From Ptiloglossa arizonensis (taxonomy: Eukaryota; Arthropoda; Insecta; Hymenoptera; Colletidae): a stretch of 64,000 nt of DNA. Positions 39,326 to 49,899 of this stretch are shown here, in pieces. Position numbers and translations under genes: made by a program. The DNA lies in the NCBI RefSeq assembly GCF_051014685.1, contig NW_027478979.1, positions 124,001 to 188,000 of the forward strand, in the 5' to 3' direction. Positions within the stretch are counted from its first letter, which is position 1, and each line of letters opens with the position of its first letter. The notes under the pieces were generated by a model. That model was not told where the DNA came from and ran no database searches. It was given only the letters and a program-made list of their open reading frames with translations.

Positions 39326-41739
39326 GCCGTTCTAGTTATTCGTTTCGAGCATCAGAACTGCGAAAATTTTGAGTTTCTCAAGCGTTTCTTACCTCAAAAC
39401 TGCCATATCTCGCGAACGGATTGACCAATCCGCATAGTTTCTGTTGCATCTGAAAGTAGAAACTAGCCCCATTACAACGGTATGAGTAGTTTTCCCCTAG
39501 ACCGTTCTAGTTATTCGTTTCGAGCATCAGAACTGCGAAAATTTGGAGTTTCTCAAGCGTTTCTTACCTCAAAACTGCCATATCTCGCGAACGGATTGAC
39601 CAATCCGAAAAGTTTCTGTTGCATCTGAAAGTAGAAACTAGCCCCATTACAACGGTATGAGTAGTTTTCCCCTAGGCCGTTCTAGTTATTCGTTTCGAGC
39701 ATCAGAACTGCGAAAATTTGGAGTTTCTCAAGCGTTTCTTACCGCAAAACTGCCATATCTCGCGAACGGATTGACCAATCCGCAAAGTTTCTGTTGCATC
39801 TGAAAGTAGAAACTTGCCCCATTACAACGGTATGAGTAGTTTTCCCCTAGACCGTTCTAGTTATTCGTTTCGAGCATCAGAACTGCGAAAATTTGGAGTT
39901 TCTCAAGCGTTTCTTACCTCAAAACTGCCATATCTCGCGAACCGATTGACCAATCCGCAAAGTTTCTGTTGCATCTGAAAGTAGAAACTAGCCCCATTAC
40001 AACGGTATGAGTAGTTTTCCCCTAGACCGTTCTAGTTATTCGTTTCGAGCATCAGAACTGCGAAAATTTGGAGTTTCTCAAGCGTTTCTTACCTCAAAAC
40101 TGCTATATCTCGCGAACGGATTGACCAATCCGCAAAGTTTCTGTTGCATCTGAAAGTAGAAACTAGCCCCATTACAACGGTATGAGTAGTTTTCCCCTAG
40201 ACCGTTCTAGTTATTCGTTTCGAGCATCAGAACTGCGAAAATTTGGAGTTTCTCAAGCGTTTCATACCTCAAAACTGCCATATCTCGCGAACGGATTGAC
40301 CAATCCGCAAAGTTTCTGTTGCATCTGAAAGTAGAAACTAGCCCCATTACAACGGTATGAGAAGTTTTCCCCTAGACCGTTCTAGTTATTCGTTTCGAGC
40401 ATCAGAACTGCGAAAATTTGGAGTTTCTCAAGCGTTTCTTACCTCAAAACTGCCATATCTCGCGAACGGATTGACCAATCCGCAAAGTTTCGGTTGCATC
40501 TGAAAGTAGAACCTAGCCCCATTACAACGGTATGAGTAGTTTTCCCCTAGACCGTTCTAGTTATTCGTTTCGAGCATCAGAACTGCGAAAATTTGGAGTT
40601 TCTCAAGCGTTTCTTACCTCAAAACTGCCATATCTCGCGAACGGATTGACCAATCCGCAAAGTTTCTGTTGCATCTGAAAGTAGAAACTAGCCCCATTAC
40701 AACGGTATGAGTAGTTTTCCCCTATACCGTTCTAGTTATTCGTTTCGAGCATCAGAACTGCGAAAATTTGGAGTTTCTCAAGCGTTTCTTACCTCAAAAC
40801 TGCCATATCTCGCGAACGGATTGACCAATCCGCAAAGTTTCGGTTGCATCTGAAAGTAGAAACTAGCCCCATTACTACGGTATGAGTAGTTTTCCCCTAG
40901 ACCGTTCTAGTTATTCGTTTCGAGCATCAGAACTGCGAAAATTTGGAGTTTCTCAAGCGTTTCTTACTTCAAAACTGCCATATCTCGCGAACGGACTGAC
41001 CAATCCGCAAAGTTTCTGTTGCATCTGAAAGTAGAACCTAGCCCCATTACAACGGTATGAGTAGTTTTCCCCTAGACCGTTCTAGTTATTCGTTCCGAGC
41101 ATCAGAACTGCGAAAATTTGGAGTTTCTCAAGCGTTTCTTACCTCAAAACTGCCATATCTCGCGAACGGATTGACCAATCCGCAAAGTTTCTGTTGCATC
41201 TGAAAGTAGAAACTAGCCCCATTACAACGGTATGAGTAGTTTTCCCCTATACCGTTCTAGTTATTCGTTTCGAGCATCAGAACTGCGAAAATTTGGAGTT
41301 TCTCAAGCGTTTCTTACCTCAAAACTGCCATATCTCGCGAACGGATTGACCAATCCGCAAAGTTTCTGTTGCATCTGAAAGTAGAAACTAGCCCCATTAC
41401 TACGGTATGAGTAGTTTTCCCCTAGACCGTTCTAGTTATTCGTTTCGAGCATCAGAACTGCGAAAATTTGGAGTTTCTCAAGCGTTTCTTACCTCAAAAC
41501 TGCCATATCTCGCGAACGGATTGACCAATCCGCAAAGTTTCTGTTGCATCTGAAAGTAGAAACTAGCCCCATTACTACGGTATGAGTAGTTTTCCCCTAG
41601 ACCGTTCTAGTTATTCGTTTCGAGCATCAGAACTGCGAAAATTTGGAGTTTCTCAAGCGTTTCTTACCTCAAAACTGCCATATCTCGCGAACGGATTGAC
41701 CAATCCGCAAAGTTTCTGTTGCATCTGAAAGTAGAAACT

Positions 41740-44700
41740 AGCCCCATTACTACGGTATGAGTAGTTTTCCCCTAGACCGTTCTAGTTATACGTTTCGAGC
41801 ATCAGAACTGCGAAAATTTGGAGTTTCTCAAGCGCTTCTTACTTCAAAACTGCCATATCTCGCGAACGGACTGACCAATCCGCAAAGTTTCTGTTGCATC
41901 TGAAAGTAGAAACTATCCCCATTACAACGGTATGAGTAGTTTTCCCCTAGACCGTTCTAGTTATTCGTTTCGAGCATCAGAACTGCGAAAATTTGGAGTT
42001 TCTCAAGCGTTTCTTACCTCAAAACTGCCATATCTCGCGAACGGATTGACCAATCCGAAAAGTTTCTGTTGCATCTGAAAGTAGAAACTAGCCCCATTAC
42101 AACGGTATGAGTAGTTTTCCCCTAGACCGTTCTAGTTATTCGTTTCGAGCATCAGAACTGCGAAAATTTGGAGTTTCTCAAGCGCTTCTTACTTCAAAAC
42201 TGCCATATCTCGCGAACGGACTGACCAATCCGCAAAGTTTCTGTTGCATCTGAAAGTAGAAACTAGCCCCATTACAACGGTATGAGTAGTTTTCCCCTAG
42301 ACCGTTCTAGTTATTCGTTCCGAGCATCAGAACTGCGAAAATTTGGAGTTTCTCAAGCGTTTCTTACCTCAAAACTGCCATATCTCGCGAACGGATTGAC
42401 CAATCCGCAAAGTTTCTGTTGCATCTGAAAGTAGAAACTAGCCCCATTACAAAGGTATGAGTAGTTTTCCCCTAGACCGTTCTAGTTATTCGTTTCGAGC
42501 ATCAGAACTGCGAAAATTTGGAGTTTCTCAAGCGTTTCTTACCTCAAAACAGCCATATCTCGCGAACGGATTGACCAATCCGAAAAGTTTCTGTTGCATC
42601 TGAAAGTAGAAACTAGCCCCATTACAACGGTATGAGTAGTTTTCCCCTAGACCGTTCTAGTTATTCGTTTCGAGCATCAGAACTGCGAAAATTTGGAGTT
42701 TCTCAAGCGTTTCTTACCTCAAAACAGCCATATCTCGCGAACGGATTGACCAATCCGCAAAGTTTCTGTTGCATCTGAAAGTAGAAACTAGCCCCATTAC
42801 AACGGTATGAGTAGTTTTCCCCTAGGCCGTTCTAGTTATTCGTTTCGAGCATCAGAACTGCGAAAATTTGGAGTTTCTCAAGCGTTTCTTACCTCAAAAC
42901 AGCCATATCTCGCGAACGGATTGACCAATCCGCAAAGTTTCTGTTGCATCTGAAAGTAGAAACTAGCCCCATTACAACGGTATGAGTAGTTTTCCCCTAG
43001 ACCGTTCTAGTTATTCGTTTCGAGCATCAGAACTGCGAAAATTTGGAGTTTCTCAAGCGTTTCTTACCTCAAAACAGCCATATCTCGCGAACGGATTGAC
43101 CAATCCGCAAAGTTTCTGTTGCATCTGAAAGTAGAAACTAGCCCCATTACAACGGTATGAGTAGTTTTCCCCTAGAACGTTCTAGTTATTCGTTTCGAGC
43201 ATCAGAACTGCGAAAATTTGGAGTTTCTCAAGCGTTTCTTACCTCAAAACAGCCATATCTCGCGAACGGATTGACCAATCCGCAAAGTTTCTGTTGCATC
43301 TGAAAGTAGAAACTAGCCCCATTACTACGGTATGAGTAGTTTTCCCCTAGACCGTTCTAGTTATACGTTTCGAGCATCAGAACTGCGAAAATTTGGAGTT
43401 TCTCAAGCGCTTCTTACTTCAAAACTGCCATATCTCGCGAACGGACTGACCAATCCGCAAAGTTTCTGTTGCATCTGAAAGTAGAAACTATCCCCATTAC
43501 AACGGTATGAGTAGTTTTCCCCTAGACCGTTCTAGTTATTCGTTTCGAGCATCAGAACTGCGAAAATTTGGAGTTTCTCAAGCGTTTCTTACCTCAAAAC
43601 TGCCATATCTCGCGAACGGATTGACCAATCCGAAAAGTTTCTGTTGCATCTGAAAGTAGAAACTAGCCCCATTACAACGGTATGAGTAGTTTTCCCCTAG
43701 ACCGTTCTAGTTATTCGTTTCGAGCATCAGAACTGCGAAAATTTGGAGTTTCTCAAGCGCTTCTTACTTCAAAACTGCCATATCTCGCGAACGGACTGAC
43801 CAATCCGCAAAGTTTCTGTTGCATCTGAAAGTAGAAACTAGCCCCATTACAACGGTATGAGTAGTTTTCCCCTAGACCGTTCTAGTTATTCGTTCCGAGC
43901 ATCAGAACTGCGAAAATTTGGAGTTTCTCAAGCGTTTCTTACCTCAAAACTGCCATATCTCGCGAACGGATTGACCAATCCGCAAAGTTTCTGTTGCATC
44001 TGAAAGTAGAAACTAGCCCCATTACAAAGGTATGAGTAGTTTTCCCCTAGACCGTTCTAGTTATTCGTTTCGAGCATCAGAACTGCGAAAATTTGGAGTT
44101 TCTCAAGCGTTTCTTACCTCAAAACAGCCATATCTCGCGAACGGATTGACCAATCCGAAAAGTTTCTGTTGCATCTGAAAGTAGAAACTAGCCCCATTAC
44201 AACGGTATGAGTAGTTTTCCCCTAGACCGTTCTAGTTATTCGTTTCGAGCATCAGAACTGCGAAAATTTGGAGTTTCTCAAGCGTTTCTTACCTCAAAAC
44301 AGCCATATCTCGCGAACGGATTGACCAATCCGCAAAGTTTCTGTTGCATCTGAAAGTAGAAACTATCCCCATTACAACGGTATGAGTAGTTTTCCCCTAG
44401 ACCGTTCTAGTTATTCGTTTCGAGCATCAGAACTGCGAAAATTTGGAGTTTCTCAAGCGTTTCTTACCTCAAAACTGCCATATCTCGCGAACGGATTGAC
44501 CAATCCGAAAAGTTTCTGTTGCATCTGAAAGTAGAAACTAGCCCCATTACAACGGTATGAGTAGTTTTCCCCTAGACCGTTCTAGTTATTCGTTTCGAGC
44601 ATCAGAACTGCGAAAATTTGGAGTTTCTCAAGCGCTTCTTACTTCAAAACTGCCATATCTCGCGAACGGACTGACCAATCCGCAAAGTTTCTGTTGCATC

Positions 44701-45240
44701 TGAAAGTAGAAACTAGCCCCATTACAACGGTATGAGTAGTTTTCCCCTAGACCGTTCTAGTTATTCGTTCCGAGCATCAGAACTGCGAAAATTTGGAGTT
44801 TCTCAAGCGTTTCTTACCTCAAAACTGCCATATCTCGCGAACGGATTGACCAATCCGCAAAGTTTCTGTTGCATCTGAAAGTAGAAACTAGCCCCATTAC
44901 AAAGGTATGAGTAGTTTTCCCCTAGACCGTTCTAGTTATTCGTTTCGAGCATCAGAACTGCGAAAATTTGGAGTTTCTCAAGCGTTTCTTACCTCAAAAC
45001 AGCCATATCTCGCGAACGGATTGACCAATCCGAAAAGTTTCTGTTGCATCTGAAAGTAGAAACTAGCCCCATTACAACGGTATGAGTAGTTTTCCCCTAG
45101 ACCGTTCTAGTTATTCGTTTCGAGCATCAGAACTGCGAAAATTTGGAGTTTCTCAAGCGTTTCTTACCTCAAAACAGCCATATCTCGCGAACGGATTGAC
45201 CAATCCGCAAAGTTTCTGTTGCATCTGAAAGTAGAAACTA
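41740..45240 (+). repeat. Nested 9-monomer and 5-monomer duplications
   Basis: The marker AACTATCCC occurs at 41,911, 43,486 and 44,361, i.e. 9 and then 5 monomers apart. GTTATACG also recurs 1,575 bp apart (about 41,785 and 43,360). The order TACTTC/GGACTGACC, CCGAAAAG, TACTTC/GGACTGACC, CGTTCCGAG, AAAGGTATG, ACAGCC follows each AACTATCCC marker. The third copy begins where an ACAGCC monomer acquires AACTATCCC, marking an exchange breakpoint near 44,361. Confidence 0.8.
43172..43185. other. Perfect 14-bp palindrome CTAGAACGTTCTAG (1 of 3)
   Basis: A C-to-A substitution at m128 turns the CTAGA-CCGT-TCTAG inverted repeat into a perfect palindrome. The same variant occurs at 49,297-49,310 and 61,372-61,385, always in register (35 and 69 monomers apart). 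Its core GAACGTTC resembles the paired GAA/TTC units of a heat-shock element; that resemblance may be chance. Confidence 0.6.
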
Positions 45241-46234
45241 GCCCCATTACAACGGTATGAGTAGTTTTCCCCTAGACCGTTCTAGTTATTCGTTTCGAGC
45301 ATCAGAACTGCGAAAATTTGGAGTTTCTCAAGCGTTTCTTACCTCAAAACAGCCATATCTCGCGAACGGATTGACCAATCCGCAAAGTTTCTGTTGCATC
45401 TGAAAGTAGAAACTAGCCCCATTACAACGGTATGAGTAGTTTTCCCCTAGACCGTTCTAGTTATTCGTTTCGAGCATCAGAACTGCGAAAATTTGGAGTT
45501 TCTCAAGCGTTTCTTACCTCAAAACAGCCATATCTCGCGAACGGATTGACCAATCCGCAAAGTTTCTGTTGCATCTGAAAGTAGAAACTAGCCCCATTAC
45601 AACGGTATGAGTAGTTTTCCCCTAGACCGTTCTAGCTATTCGTTTCGAGCATCAGAACTGCGAAAATTTGGAGTTTCTCAAGCGTTTCTTACCTCAAAAC
45701 TGCCATATCTCGCGAACGGATTGACCAATCCGCAAAGTTTCTGTTGCATCTGAAAGTAGAAACTAGCCCCATTACAACGGTATAAGTAGTTTTCCCCTAG
45801 GCCGTTCTAGTTATTCGTTTCGAGCATCAGAACTGCGAAAATTTGGAGTTTCTCAAGCGTTTCTTACCTCAAAACTGCCATATCTCGCGAACGGATTGAC
45901 CAATCCGAAAAGTTTCTGTTGCATCTGAAAGTAGAAACTAGCCCCATTACAACGGTATGAGTAGTTTTGCCCTAGGCCGTTCTAGTTATTCGTTTCGAGC
46001 ATCAGAACTGCGAAAATTTGGAGTTTCTCAAGCGTTTCTTACCTCCAAACTGCCATATCTCGCGAACGGATTGACCAATCCGCAAAGTTTCTGTTGCATC
46101 TGAAAGTAGAATCTAGCCCCATTACAACGGTATGAGTAGTTTTCCCCTAGACCGTTCTAGTTATTCGTTTCGAGCATCAGAACTGCGAAAATTTGGAGTT
46201 TCTCAAGCGTTTCTTACCTCAAAACTGCCATATC

Positions 46235-46240
46235 TCGCGA
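46235..46240. other. Near-invariant TCGCGA hexamer (m36-41)
   Basis: The palindrome TCGCGA, which is also the NruI recognition sequence, is present in the large majority of monomers just upstream of the dyad and holds two of the ten CpGs. It is lost in three variant classes: TTGCGA (e.g. 10,536), TGGCGA (e.g. 13,161) and TCCCGA (e.g. 12,986). Near-universal presence predicts a 175-bp digestion ladder in genomic DNA if the sites are unmethylated. Confidence 0.8.
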
Positions 46241-46241
46241 A

Positions 46242-46257
46242 CGGATTGACCAATCCG
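46242..46257. other. Perfect 7+7 bp dyad, CGGATTG-AC-CAATCCG (m43-58)
   Basis: Two 7-bp arms are exact reverse complements separated by AC, and the right half includes a CCAAT pentamer. The same dyad is intact in most monomers. The variant classes that break it do so by substitutions in one arm: ACAAATCC or ACGAATCC (e.g. near 5,477 and 5,652), GGACTGACC (e.g. near 12,822), GGATGGACC (e.g. near 13,172), CCACTCC (14,401) and ACCGATTG (e.g. near 37,319). In none did I see the opposite arm change to restore pairing. A 2-nt spacer is too tight for a normal RNA hairpin, so a homodimeric DNA-binding site is the more natural reading. That role is inference; no known binding protein is identified. 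Confidence 0.8.
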
Positions 46258-46260
46258 CAA

Positions 46261-46289
46261 AGTTTCTGTTGCATCTGAAAGTAGAAACT
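46261..46289. other. Inverted repeat AGTTTCT / AGAAACT with 15-nt loop (m62-90)
   Basis: AGTTTCT at m62-68 and AGAAACT at m84-90 are exact reverse complements, so single-stranded DNA or a transcript could form a 7-bp stem with a 15-nt loop. It lies 3 bases downstream of the dyad. Common variants fall in the loop (C/G at m69, A/G at m83) or in the arms (AAATTTCT in the TACCC-class monomers; AGAAGCT, AGAACCT and AGAATCT elsewhere), so the stem is not strictly conserved. Function unknown. Confidence 0.6.
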
Positions 46290-46321
46290 AGCCCCATTAC
46301 AACGGTATGAGTAGTTTTCCC

Positions 46322-46335
46322 CTAGACCGTTCTAG
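46322..46335. other. Inverted repeat CTAGA-CCGT-TCTAG (m123-136)
   Basis: CTAGA and TCTAG are reverse complements around a 4-nt centre. The element is polymorphic across the array. The common alternative TAGGCC creates CCTAGG; TTGACC breaks the left CTAG; TATACC appears on the right side of the window; and TAGAACGTTCTAG completes a perfect 14-bp palindrome in three monomers. It is the most variable structured part of the monomer and is useful for classing copies. Confidence 0.65.
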
Positions 46336-49296
46336 TTATTCGTTTCGAGCATCAGAACTGCGAAAATTTGGAGTTTCTCAAGCGTTTCTTACCTCAAAAC
46401 TGCCATATCTCGCGAACGGATTGACCAATCCGAAAAGTTTCTGTTGCATCTGAAAGTAGAAACTAGCCCCATTACAACGGTATGAGTAGTTTTCCCCTAG
46501 ACCGTTCTAGTTATTCGTTTCGAGCATCAGAACTGCGAAAATTTGGAGTTTCTCAAGCGTTTCTTACCTCAAAACAGCCATATCTCGCGAACGGATTGAC
46601 CAATCCGCAAAGTTTCTGTTGCATCTGAAAGTAGAAACTAGCCCCATTACAACGGTATGAGTAGTTTTCCCCTAGACCGTTCTAGTTATTCGTTTCGAGC
46701 ATCAGAACTGCGAAAATTTGGAGTTTCTCAAGCGTTTCTTACCTCAAAACTGCCATGTCTCGCGAACGGATTGACCAATCCGCAAAGTTTCTGTTGCATC
46801 TGAAAGTAGAAACTAGCCCCATTACAAAGGTATGAGTAGTTTTCCCCTAGACCGTTCTAGTTATTCGTTTCGAGCATCAGAACTGCGAAAATTTGGAGTT
46901 TCTCAAGCGTTTCTTACCTCAAAACAGCCATATCTCGCGAACGGATTGACCAATCCGCAAAGTTTCTGTTGCATCTGAAAGTAGAAACTAGCCCCATTAC
47001 AACGGTATGAGTGGTTTTCCCCTAGACCGTTCTAGTTATTCGTTTCGAGCATCAGAACTGCGAAAATTTGGAGTTTCTCAAGCGTTCCTTACCTCAAAAC
47101 TGCCATATCTGGCGAACGGATTGACCAATCCGAAAAGTTTCTGTTGCATCTGAAAGTAGAAACTAGCCCCATTACAACGGTATGAGTAGTTTTCCCCTAG
47201 ACCGTTCTAGTTATTCGTTTCGAGCATCAGAACTGCGAAAATTTGGAGTTTCTCAAGCGTTTCTTACCTCAAAACAGCCATATCTCGCGAACGGATTGAC
47301 CAATCCGCAAAGTTTCTGTTGCATCTGAAAGTAGAAACTAGCCCCATTACAACGGTATGAGTAGTTTTCCCCTAGACCGTTCTAGTTATTCGTTCCGAGC
47401 ATCAGAACTGCGAAAATTTGGAGTTTCTCAAGCGTTTCTTACCTCAAAACTGCCATATCTCGCGAACGGATTGACCAATCCGCAAAGTTTCTGTTGCATC
47501 TGAAAGTAGAAACTAGCCCCATTACAACGGTATGAGTAGTTTTCCCCTATACCGTTCTAGTTATTCGTTTCGAGCATCAGAACTGCGAAAATTTGGAGTT
47601 TCTCAAGCGTTTCTTACCTCAAAACTGCCATATCTCGCGAACGGATTGACCAATCCGCAAAGTTTCTGTTGCATCTGAAAGTAGAAACTAGCCCCATTAC
47701 TACGGTATGAGTAGTTTTCCCCTAGACCGTTCTAGTTATTCGTTTCGAGCATCAGAACTGCGAAAATTTGGAGTTTCTCAAGCGTTTCTTACCTCAAAAC
47801 TGCCATATCTCGCGAACGGATTGACCAATCCGCAAAGTTTCTGTTGCATCTGAAAGTAGAAACTAGCCCCATTACAACGGTATGAGTAGTTTTGCCCTAG
47901 GCCGTTCTAGTTATTCGTTTCGAGCATCAGAACTGCGAAAATTTGGAGTTTCTCAAGCGTTTCTTACCTCCAAACTGCCATATCTCGCGAACGGATTGAC
48001 CAATCCGCAAAGTTTCTGTTGCATCTGAAAGTAGAAACTAGCCCCATTACAACGGTATGAGTAGTTTTCCCCTAGACCGTTCTAGTTATTCGTTTCGAGC
48101 ATCAGAACTGCGAAAATTTGGAGTTTCTCAAGCGTTTCTTACCTCAAAACTGCCATATCTCGCGAACGGATTGACCAATCCGCAAAGTTTCTGTTGCATC
48201 TGAAAGTAGAAACTAGCCCCATTACAAAGGTATGAGTAGTTTTCCCCTAGACCGTTCTAGTTATTCGTTTCGAGCATCAGAACTGCGAAAATTTGGAGTT
48301 TCTCAAGCGTTTCTTACCTCAAAACAGCCATATCTCGCGAACGGATTGACCAATCCGCAAAGTTTCTGTTGCATCTGAAAGTAGAAACTAGCCCCATTAC
48401 AACGGTATGAGTAGTTTTCCCCTAGACCGTTCTAGCTATTCGTTTCGAGCATCAGAACTGCGAAAATTTGGAGTTTCTCAAGCGTTTCTTACCTCAAAAC
48501 TGCCATATCTCGCGAACGGATTGACCAATCCGCAAAGTTTCTGTTGCATCTGAAAGTAGAAACTAGCCCCATTACAACGGTATAAGTAGTTTTCCCCTAG
48601 GCCGTTCTAGTTATTCGTTTCGAGCATCAGAACTGCGAAAATTTGGAGTTTCTCAAGCGTTTCTTACCTCAAAACTGCCATATCTCGCGAACGGATTGAC
48701 CAATCCGAAAAGTTTCTGTTGCATCTGATAGTAGAAACTAGCCCCATTACAACGGTATGAGTAGTTTTGCCCTAGGCCGTTCTAGTTATTCGTTTCGAGC
48801 ATCAGAACTGCGAAAATTTGGAGTTTCTCAAGCGTTTCTTACCTCCAAACTGCCATATCTCGCGAACGGATTGACCAATCCGCAAAGTTTCTGTTGCATC
48901 TGAAAGTAGAATCTAGCCCCATTACAACGGTATGAGTAGTTTTCCCCTAGACCGTTCTAGTTATTCGTTTCGAGCATCAGAACTGCGAAAATTTGGAGTT
49001 TCTCAAGCGTTTCTTACCTCAAAACTGCCATATCTCGCGAACGGATTGACCAATCCGCAAAGTTTCTGTTGCATCTGAAAGTAGAAACTAGCCCCATTAC
49101 AACGGTATGAGTAGTTTTCCCCTAGACCGTTCTAGTTATTCGTTTCGAGCATCAGAACTGCGAAAATTTGGAGTTTCTCAAGCGTTTCTTACCTCAAAAC
49201 TGCCATATCTCGCGAACGGATTGACCAATCCGAAAAGTTTCTGTTGCATCTGAAAGTAGAAACTAGCCCCATTACAACGGTATGAGTAGTTTTCCC

Positions 49297-49310
49297 CTAG
49301 AACGTTCTAG
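49297..49310. other. Perfect 14-bp palindrome CTAGAACGTTCTAG (2 of 3)
   Basis: Same variant as at 43,172. It precedes an ACAGCC monomer, as at 61,372. The monomer it occurs in also carries the CCGAAAAG change; the copy of the same unit 2,800 bp to the left (about 46,497) has the ordinary TAGACCG form. Confidence 0.6.
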
Positions 49311-49899
49311 TTATTCGTTTCGAGCATCAGAACTGCGAAAATTTGGAGTTTCTCAAGCGTTTCTTACCTCAAAACAGCCATATCTCGCGAACGGATTGAC
49401 CAATCCGCAAAGTTTCTGTTGCATCTGAAAGTAGAAACTAGCCCCATTACAACGGTATGAGTAGTTTTCCCCTAGACCGTTCTAGTTATTCGTTTCGAGC
49501 ATCAGAACTGCGAAAATTTGGAGTTTCTCAAGCGTTTCTTACCTCAAAACTGCCATGTCTCGCGAACGGATTGACCAATCCGCAAAGTTTCTGTTGCATC
49601 TGAAAGTAGAAACTAGCCCCATTACAACGGTATGAGTAGTTTTCCCCTAGACCGTTCTAGTTATTCGTTTCGAGCATCAGAACTGCGAAAATTTGGAGTT
49701 TCTCAAGCGTTTCTTACCTCAAAACAGCCATATCTCGCGAACGGATTGACCAATCCGCAAAGTTTCTGTTGCATCTGAAAGTAGAAACTAGCCCCATTAC
49801 AACGGTATGAGTAGTTTTCCCCTAGACCGTTCTAGTTATTCGTTCCGAGCATCAGAACTGCGAAAATTTGGAGTTTCTCAAGCGTTTCTTACCTCAAAA

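Larger units (their letters stand above)
36423..40550 (+). repeat. Two copies of a 1.5-kb block, 15 monomers apart
   Basis: 36,423-37,926 and 39,047-40,550 match in order: TCTATTGC, CCGCAATGTT (36,631/39,255), CCGCATAGTT, TTACCGC with AAACTTGCC (ACCG at 37,117/39,741), GAACCGATTG, TGCTATATC, TTCATACC with GAGAAG, and TTTCGGTTGC with AGAACCTAG. The offset is 2,624 bp, i.e. 15 monomers minus the single-base deletion at 38,687 that lies between them. The TTACCGC-to-AGAACCTAG series is the first appearance of the cassette that dominates the right domain. Confidence 0.85.
40551..45630 (+). repeat. Right domain, left part: CATTACTACGG and ACAGCC monomers
   Basis: Left-domain markers (TACCC, AACTCGCC, AAATTTTGAG) are absent from here on. 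New markers appear: CCCTATACC (about 40,722), CATTACTACGG (from about 40,870), CGTTCCGAG (from about 41,091), AAACAGCC (from about 42,547), AAAGGTATG and AACTATCCC. Runs of near-identical monomers, such as the CATTACTACGG tract around 41.4-41.8 kb and the ACAGCC tract around 42.5-43.3 kb, suggest recent local tandem amplification. It contains no gene. Confidence 0.8.
46200..46374 (+). repeat. Representative consensus monomer (175 bp)
   Basis: This copy carries the majority base at every variable position I tracked and serves as the reference for monomer coordinates m1-m175. Landmarks are TTCTCAAGCG at m1-10, TCGCGA at m36-41, the dyad at m43-58, an inverted repeat at m62-90, TAGCCCCATTAC at m90-101, a CTAG-flanked inverted repeat at m123-136, and GCGAAAATTTGGAGT at m161-175. 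The hexamer GTTTCT occurs three times (across the monomer junction from m174, at m10-15 and at m63-68) and once inverted (m84-89). AACTGC occurs at m24-29 and m157-162. These short echoes do not divide the monomer into two homologous halves, so I see no evidence of an ancestral dimer. Confidence 0.95.

Noticed and set aside
45781..45789. TATAAG variant as a TATA-box promoter
   Set aside because: It is a single G-to-A variant of the ordinary TATGAG found in every monomer, with no associated gene or other promoter element.
46249..46257. CCAAT box as a promoter element
   Set aside because: The CCAAT lies inside the dyad in nearly all monomers and no transcription unit is visible, so the promoter reading adds nothing.
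46200..46374. CENP-B box in the monomer
   Set aside because: No match to the TTCG....A..CGGG pattern on either strand; the nearest, around the CTCGCGAA segment, lacks the CCCG half.
46200..46374. Naming the species or a known satellite family from memory
   Set aside because: I do not recognise the consensus well enough; a database search would be decisive and I cannot run it.
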